The position numbers and the translations under genes are program-made. Shown one piece after another: positions 59,831-64,000 of a DNA stretch of 64,000 nucleotides. The notes beneath the pieces are model-generated. The model searched no databases and had not been told where the DNA came from. It was given only the letters and a program-made list of their open reading frames with translations. The stretch spans positions 124,001-188,000 of the forward strand of contig NZ_JBGNYA010000001.1 of assembly GCF_041477585.1 (NCBI RefSeq), written 5' to 3'. Within the stretch, counting starts at the first letter, position 1; each line of letters opens with the position of its first letter. This DNA comes from Halobellus sp. MBLA0158 (GTDB lineage Archaea > Halobacteriota > Halobacteria > Halobacteriales > Haloferacaceae).

Positions 59831-61831
59831 TCAGAACTTCCGCAGCAGGCGGTCGTAGAACGCCGAGTCTGAGGCGTCGCCGTCGGCGAGCTTCTCGACG
59901 ATGAGCTCGGGCGTCGAGCGCGCGAGGTGGTCCTTCACCGGCGAGCGGTTCACCACCAGCTCGCCGTCCTCCAGCCCGAGCGCCTCGATGCCGTCGACCG
60001 CGACGTCGAAGGCGGCGACCTCGCGGATCTCGCCCGCCAGGTGGGAGACGAAGACGGCCGTCGCGTCCTGCTCGGAGAGCGCCTCCAGGATGCCGGCGAT
60101 GATCTTCGCCGAGGCGCCCGGCTCGGTGATGCTCTCCAGTTCGTCGACGAGCACGAGGCGGTTCGCCTCGCCGTCGACCAGGTCCCGGAAGTCCCGGAGC
60201 GTGCTCTCGAAGGCGCCGGCGTCGAGCGTCCCCTGGGTCTTGGCGTAGTAGTGCAGTTCGGAGAAGCGTTCGAGCCGGACCCGCTCGGCCGGAACGGGCA
60301 GGCCCATCTGGGCGAGGACGACGACGAGCGCGACGAGATCGAGCGTCGAGGTCTTGCCGCCGGAGTTGACTCCCGACAGCAGCGTCGCGCCCGAGACGCG
60401 GTAGTCGACGGGATCGACGTCCTCGAAGTCGACGTCCAGGAGGGGCGAGCGGCCGCCCTCGATGGCGAAGCCGCGGGGTGCGTCGTCGCTCTCCCGGCCG
60501 TCGACGAACTCCGGGAGCGTGCAGTCGAAGTCGTCGTCGAACCGCGCGACCGCGAGCTCGACGTCGAGTTCGAGCGCGTCGCGGGCGAGCGTCTCCACGG
60601 ACTCGCGGAGGTCCGAGAGGTCCGCGGCGAGCTCGCGCTTCAGGCGGGCAGCCCGCTGGTCGCGGGCGGCCTTGAGCTCGGTTCGGAGCCGCGAGACCAC
60701 CGAGTCGTTGTGCTCGACCGGAAACGAGGGGTCGTCGGGGAAGGCGCGCTCGGCGAAGTCGGCCTCGCCGGGCCCGAGGTCGAGCGCCTCGATCAGGTGC
60801 TCGCGCGCGGCCGCGACGGCGGCGTCGTACTCGTCGGCCAGTTCGCGGTCGAGCAGGGAGTCGACGCGCGCGCCCTGTTCGACTAAGGAGAGGAAGTCCG
60901 TGCCCTCGATGGTCACGTCGCGCTCGCGGATCGCGTCGCGGAGGCGGTCGTTGGCGACGGACTCCGCGGTGCCGACGGCGGCGTCGAGGTCGTCGACCGC
61001 GGTAGAGAGGCGATCGAGTTTGGCGTCGCCGACGACGGTGCCGTCCTCGTCCAGGCGATCGAGCGCGTCGCGGAGGCTGTCGGGGTCGCAGGGCGGGTCG
61101 AGGTCGGCCGCCTCGTGGACGGCCACCGCCGCGAGGATCCGCTCGCGGTTCGCCGCGAAGAACGCCAGCACGCGCTCGGGGACGATCTCCTCCTGCTCGT
61201 CGAGCGCGTCGGGGCGTACCCGGACATCGCCCTCGACGTCGACGCCGGCGAACTGCTCGTCGAGGGCGATCACGGTGGCGTACGACCGGGCGAGCTCGGC
61301 GAGCCCGCGGGCGTCGTCGACGACTTCGACCGACAGTTCGGGGAACGCCTCGTCGGCCTCGGCGTAGCGCTCGGCGTCGGCGGTGGCCAGACAGCGGTCG
61401 CGGACGCGACGCGTCGGCGGCGGATCGAGCGGTTCGACGCCGGAGAGCGCGTCCAGCACGTCGGGGTCGGGCGCGCGCTCGGTCGCGCGCTCGACGAACT
61501 CCCGCACCTCGGCGATGCGGGAGGACGACCGCGTCGGGTAGAACGTCTCGATCCGCCGGGCCGCGTAGTCGGTGACGGTCCGCTCGCGCAACAGTTCGCA
61601 GACGTCGTCGTAGATCTCCCGCGCGCGATCGGTCGCGAGGAAGCCGCCGTCGTCGTCGTGTCGTCGCCGGATCGCCCCGCGGGCGACGGCGGCCGCGCGC
61701 CCCTCCGAGAGGCCGGGGGCGCGGGCGAGCGCCGCGACGTCGCCCTCTTCCAGTGCCCGCTCGGCGTCGTCGAGTTCCGACAGCGCCGCCGCCGTCTTCT
61801 CGCCGACGCCCGGGATCGCCTCGAACTCCAT
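59831..61831 (-). CDS. HhH-MutS family ATPase
   Basis: A 666-residue protein. Residues 1-60 form a helix-hairpin-helix region (IPGVGEKTAAALSELDDAER; APGLSEGRAAAVARGAI). Residues ~100-420 are helical core and clamp-like segments. The C-terminal ~200 residues are a MutS ATPase: P-loop GVNSGGKTSTLDLVALVVVL, VVLAQMGLPVPAERV, Walker B LVLVDELESITEPG, and FVSHLAGEIREVAAF. There is no mismatch-recognition domain with the Phe-x-Glu motif, so it is closer to MutS2/MutS5-like proteins than to mismatch repair MutS. ATG 61831 is 30 nt after aggttttgtcc. Confidence 0.88.
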   Translation of the reverse strand: MEFEAIPGVGEKTAAALSELDDAERALEEGDVAALARAPGLSEGRAAAVARGAIRRRHDDDGGFLATDRAREIYDDVCELLRERTVTDYAARRIETFYPTRSSSRIAEVREFVERATERAPDPDVLDALSGVEPLDPPPTRRVRDRCLATADAERYAEADEAFPELSVEVVDDARGLAELARSYATVIALDEQFAGVDVEGDVRVRPDALDEQEEIVPERVLAFFAANRERILAAVAVHEAADLDPPCDPDSLRDALDRLDEDGTVVGDAKLDRLSTAVDDLDAAVGTAESVANDRLRDAIRERDVTIEGTDFLSLVEQGARVDSLLDRELADEYDAAVAAAREHLIEALDLGPGEADFAERAFPDDPSFPVEHNDSVVSRLRTELKAARDQRAARLKRELAADLSDLRESVETLARDALELDVELAVARFDDDFDCTLPEFVDGRESDDAPRGFAIEGGRSPLLDVDFEDVDPVDYRVSGATLLSGVNSGGKTSTLDLVALVVVLAQMGLPVPAERVRLERFSELHYYAKTQGTLDAGAFESTLRDFRDLVDGEANRLVLVDELESITEPGASAKIIAGILEALSEQDATAVFVSHLAGEIREVAAFDVAVDGIEALGLEDGELVVNRSPVKDHLARSTPELIVEKLADGDASDSAFYDRLLRKF

Positions 61832-61943
61832 TCGGGGATGGGTTGGCCCCCCATCGGACAAAACCTTGTGGGTATCCGTGCCACGGCCTCGCACCCCGAT
61901 CGCGACGCGTCGCGCTTTTGCGAGTGCGTCGAGTAGCGCGGAT

Positions 61944-62903
61944 ATGCAACCCGAGACGGACGTCGAGGGCGGCGCGACGGGCGCGACGGGAGCGACCGAC
62001 GCGGACGCGACGCCATCGGCGCGGGAGAAGGCCGAGGCCGTCCGCGAGTCGCTGTCGGCCCGCGACGGCGTCCTCGTCGCCTTCTCCGGCGGCGTCGACT
62101 CCGCGGTCGTCGCCGCGCTCGCAGACGATGCCCTCGGCGACGACGCCGTGGCCTGCACGGCGAAGTCCGAGACGCTGCCCGACGCCGAACTCGACGACGC
62201 AAAGCGGGTCGCGTCCGAGATCGGCATCCGCCACGAGGTCGTCGAGTTCTCCGAGCTTGACGACCCCGACTTCGTGCGGAACGACGGCGAGCGGTGCTAT
62301 CACTGCCGGACGATGCGGCTCGGCCGGATGTACGAGGCCGCCGCCGAACTGGGCATCGAGACGATCTGTGACGGCACCAACGCCTCCGATCCGGGCGAGG
62401 GCCACCGCCCCGGGCTCCGCGCGGTCGAGGAACTGGAGGTGCGGTCGCCGCTCCTGGAGGCCGGCATCGAGAAGGAAGAAGTGAGAGCGATCGCCGACGA
62501 CCTCGGGCTCTCGGTCGCGGACAAGCCCGCGATGGCGTGTCTCTCCTCGCGGATTCCGACCGGCCTCGAAGTGACGAACGAGCGGCTCACGCGGATCGAG
62601 AAGGCAGAGCGCGTCCTCAGAGAGTGGGGCTTCTCGCAGTTCCGCGTCCGCGACCACGACGGCCTCGCGCGCATCGAGATCGACCCCGACGAACTCGACG
62701 CGGCGCTGAATCACGACTTCGTCGTCGCCGCCCGCGAGCACCTCTCGGACCTGGGCTTCGAGCACGTGACGCTCGACCTCCACGGGTACCGGACGGGGAG
62801 CGTCAGCCCCGAGGGAGACGAATCGGAGCCGGACGAAAGCAGCGAGAGGGACGCCGAGCCGGTCGTCGCCGACGTCTTCGACGCGGAGTACCCGACCCGG
62901 TAG
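61944..62903 (+). CDS. larE: ATP-dependent sulfur transferase LarE (three-cysteine type)
   Basis: LarE inserts sulfur into the NPN cofactor precursor. The 319-residue protein has the PP-loop VLVAFSGGVDSAVVAALADD, ERCYHCRTMRLGRM, TICDGTNASDPGEGHRPGLR, and KPAMACLSSRIPTG. Two cysteines in CYHC plus the Cys in MACLSS match the LarE subclass that carries a [4Fe-4S] cluster and does not sacrifice its own cysteine. The N-terminal ~30 residues and C-terminal ~30 residues are acidic and disordered. It is divergent from the HhH-MutS gene. Confidence 0.93.
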   Translation: MQPETDVEGGATGATGATDADATPSAREKAEAVRESLSARDGVLVAFSGGVDSAVVAALADDALGDDAVACTAKSETLPDAELDDAKRVASEIGIRHEVVEFSELDDPDFVRNDGERCYHCRTMRLGRMYEAAAELGIETICDGTNASDPGEGHRPGLRAVEELEVRSPLLEAGIEKEEVRAIADDLGLSVADKPAMACLSSRIPTGLEVTNERLTRIEKAERVLREWGFSQFRVRDHDGLARIEIDPDELDAALNHDFVVAAREHLSDLGFEHVTLDLHGYRTGSVSPEGDESEPDESSERDAEPVVADVFDAEYPTR

Positions 62904-62906
62904 GCG

Positions 62907-64000
62907 TCAGTTCCCGGAGCCGGTCCACCGGAGCGCGAGCAGCGTCCCCTCGAACAGGCCGATCATCGTCAGCGCGATGATGATCGGCGCCATCCCGGTC
63001 GGGTCCGGGGAGACGAGGAAGGCGAGCCCGAGGAACGTCCCCCAGAAGAGCAAGCGGCGCTCCTCCAGCCACGTCCGGGTGACGAGGTTCATCATAATCG
63101 CCAGCATCACGAAGAGGGGAATCTGGAAGATGATGGCGTTGTAGCCCATCAGGATCAGGATGAGGTTGAACGTCTCCTTGAGGCCGAACGCCACGAGCGC
63201 CGTCCCGGTCGTATAGGAGGTGAAGTACGCGAAGATCGCCGGCAGGACGATGAAGTGCGCGAAGGAGATGCCGATGAACGCCAACACGACGCTCGTCGGG
63301 ACGGCCGCGAGGTAGTACCGGCGCTCCTTCGGATAGAGGCCCGGCCGCATAAACAGGTACGTCTCGTAGACGAACACCGGGAGCGCGACGACGAGGCCGC
63401 CGAGCGCGGCCACCTTCAGTTCGGTGAGGAGGAGTTCGAGCGGCCCGTAGACCCGCGGCCGGCGGTCGACCATCTCGGGCGCGCCGGGGATGTGCTTGTT
63501 CCAGAGGAAGTCGATGACCTCCGTAGAGCTGACGAGATCCAGCCCGAACGCGGAGTTCACCAGGTCGGCGCCGGGGTACAGGAGCAGCGTGACGATGCCG
63601 CCGACGCCGAGGACGACCGCCAGCCGGCGGATCATCTCCTCGATGTGGTCCGCCAGCGGCATCTCCTCGTCGCTCTCGGGGCCCTCGGGCTCGAACCCCT
63701 CGTCGACGACGGGCGCGGGGTCGGCGACGCCGGTCTCGCCGGCGTTCACCGAGGCGCCGCCGTCGGTGCCGGCGACGATCTCCTCCGAGGAGGGGCCGAT
63801 CTCGGAGTCGGTGGCGGTGTCGGCGTCGAAGTCCGGGTCGGAGTCCGAATCCGAGTCCGAGTCCGAATCTTCCTCGTCGTCCGCTGTCTTCTTTGCGTCG
63901 TCGTCTGCGGCGTCGTCGTCTGCGGCGTCGGCCGCGACGTCGGCGACTGACGGCGCTTCGGGGTCGTCGGCCGTCTCGGAGTCGGCATCGGTGTCGGAGT
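62907..64000 (-). CDS. tatC: Sec-independent protein translocase TatC (5' end outside window)
   Basis: Six membrane helices with the TatC N-terminal signature PLADHIEEMIRRLAVVLGVG, a periplasmic loop region VYGPLELLLTELKVAALGG, and YETYLFMRPGLYPKERRYYL. A GTG at 63749 could be a start, but the frame stays open to the right edge through an acidic low-complexity segment rich in D, S, E and A (SDSDSDSDPDFDADTATDSE and before), typical of haloarchaeal N-terminal tails, so the true start is probably beyond the window. It would form the receptor for Tat substrates such as the lipoprotein at 42422. Confidence 0.92.
   Translation of the reverse strand, partial: SDTDADSETADDPEAPSVADVAADAADDDAADDDAKKTADDEEDSDSDSDSDSDPDFDADTATDSEIGPSSEEIVAGTDGGASVNAGETGVADPAPVVDEGFEPEGPESDEEMPLADHIEEMIRRLAVVLGVGGIVTLLLYPGADLVNSAFGLDLVSSTEVIDFLWNKHIPGAPEMVDRRPRVYGPLELLLTELKVAALGGLVVALPVFVYETYLFMRPGLYPKERRYYLAAVPTSVVLAFIGISFAHFIVLPAIFAYFTSYTTGTALVAFGLKETFNLILILMGYNAIIFQIPLFVMLAIMMNLVTRTWLEERRLLFWGTFLGLAFLVSPDPTGMAPIIIALTMIGLFEGTLLALRWTGSGN

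Noticed and set aside
59472-62783. 1103-codon minus-strand frame covering the MutS-like and larE genes
   Set aside because: Dominated by Arg/Gly/Ala repeats, overlaps the HhH-MutS gene in another frame and larE on the other strand; no recognisable domain.

Overview
The window looks like chromosomal DNA of a haloarchaeon (class Halobacteria). It is very GC-rich, its proteins are acidic and rich in D/E/A/V, and it carries archaeal information-processing genes: MCM, RFC, Orc1/Cdc6, archaeal DnaG, TFB, Trm1, SAMP2 and a DUF1931 histone-like protein. Most genes have a T/A-rich box 24-31 nt upstream of the start codon, as expected for leaderless haloarchaeal transcripts; I used this spacing to choose several starts. 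Gene order from mcm through minD, tfb and the beta-propeller gene to prs resembles the order I recall in Haloferax volcanii, so this appears to be conserved core chromosome. I found no rRNA, tRNA, CRISPR array or complete insertion sequence.

Layout. 1-9.2 kb: a SIMPL-domain protein cut by the window edge, NOG1-type GTPase, DUF5518-like membrane protein, Tsr3, a HalOD1-like protein, serS, two convergent cis-prenyltransferase genes, an RCK membrane protein, a DUF92 membrane protein and a GNAT. 9.2-13.1 kb: dnaG, a 466-bp regulatory gap, and a DUF3311/sodium:solute symporter pair. 13.2-19.8 kb: YqcI/YcgG-like protein, cysteine hydrolase, 7TM-PAS-PAS histidine kinase, a CARF-like regulator, and lrp divergent from glnA. 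19.9-29.7 kb: PAP2 phosphatase, YihY/BrkB-like protein, trm1, SWIM protein, beta-propeller protein, prs, uracil-DNA glycosylase, HIT protein, a ParA-like protein without P-loop lysines, and tfb. 29.7-39.2 kb: a minus-strand block in which mcm (with two inteins) is followed by four uncharacterised small genes and a MinD-like ATPase with touching or overlapping reading frames. 39.3-41.4 kb: biotin uptake genes bioY-ecfA-ecfT behind a BirA-like operator. 41.4-45.9 kb: ferritin-like protein, ferredoxin, Tat lipoprotein, cupin, class I amidotransferase, alpha/beta hydrolase relative and a haloarchaeal hypothetical. 46-54 kb: alaS, rfcS (with intein), samp2, GNAT and a phosphohexomutase. 54-64 kb: flavin reductase, GIY-YIG protein, surE, zinc-ribbon protein, larB, DUF1931, rpiA, orc1/cdc6, small membrane protein, HhH-MutS, larE and tatC (running off the window).

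Most notable points. (1) The two cis-prenyltransferase paralogues carry complementary halves of the catalytic motifs and are predicted to be obligate partners. (2) All three inteins, in MCM (two) and RFC, appear to carry XRE-like helix-turn-helix modules in addition to LAGLIDADG motifs. (3) The SAMP2 homologue has two residues after its di-glycine. (4) The bioY promoter lies between BirA-like half-sites. (5) A perfect 16-bp inverted repeat, with a third partial copy, lies between the ferredoxin and ferritin-like genes. (6) The mcm-to-minD block couples the replicative helicase to four unknown proteins.
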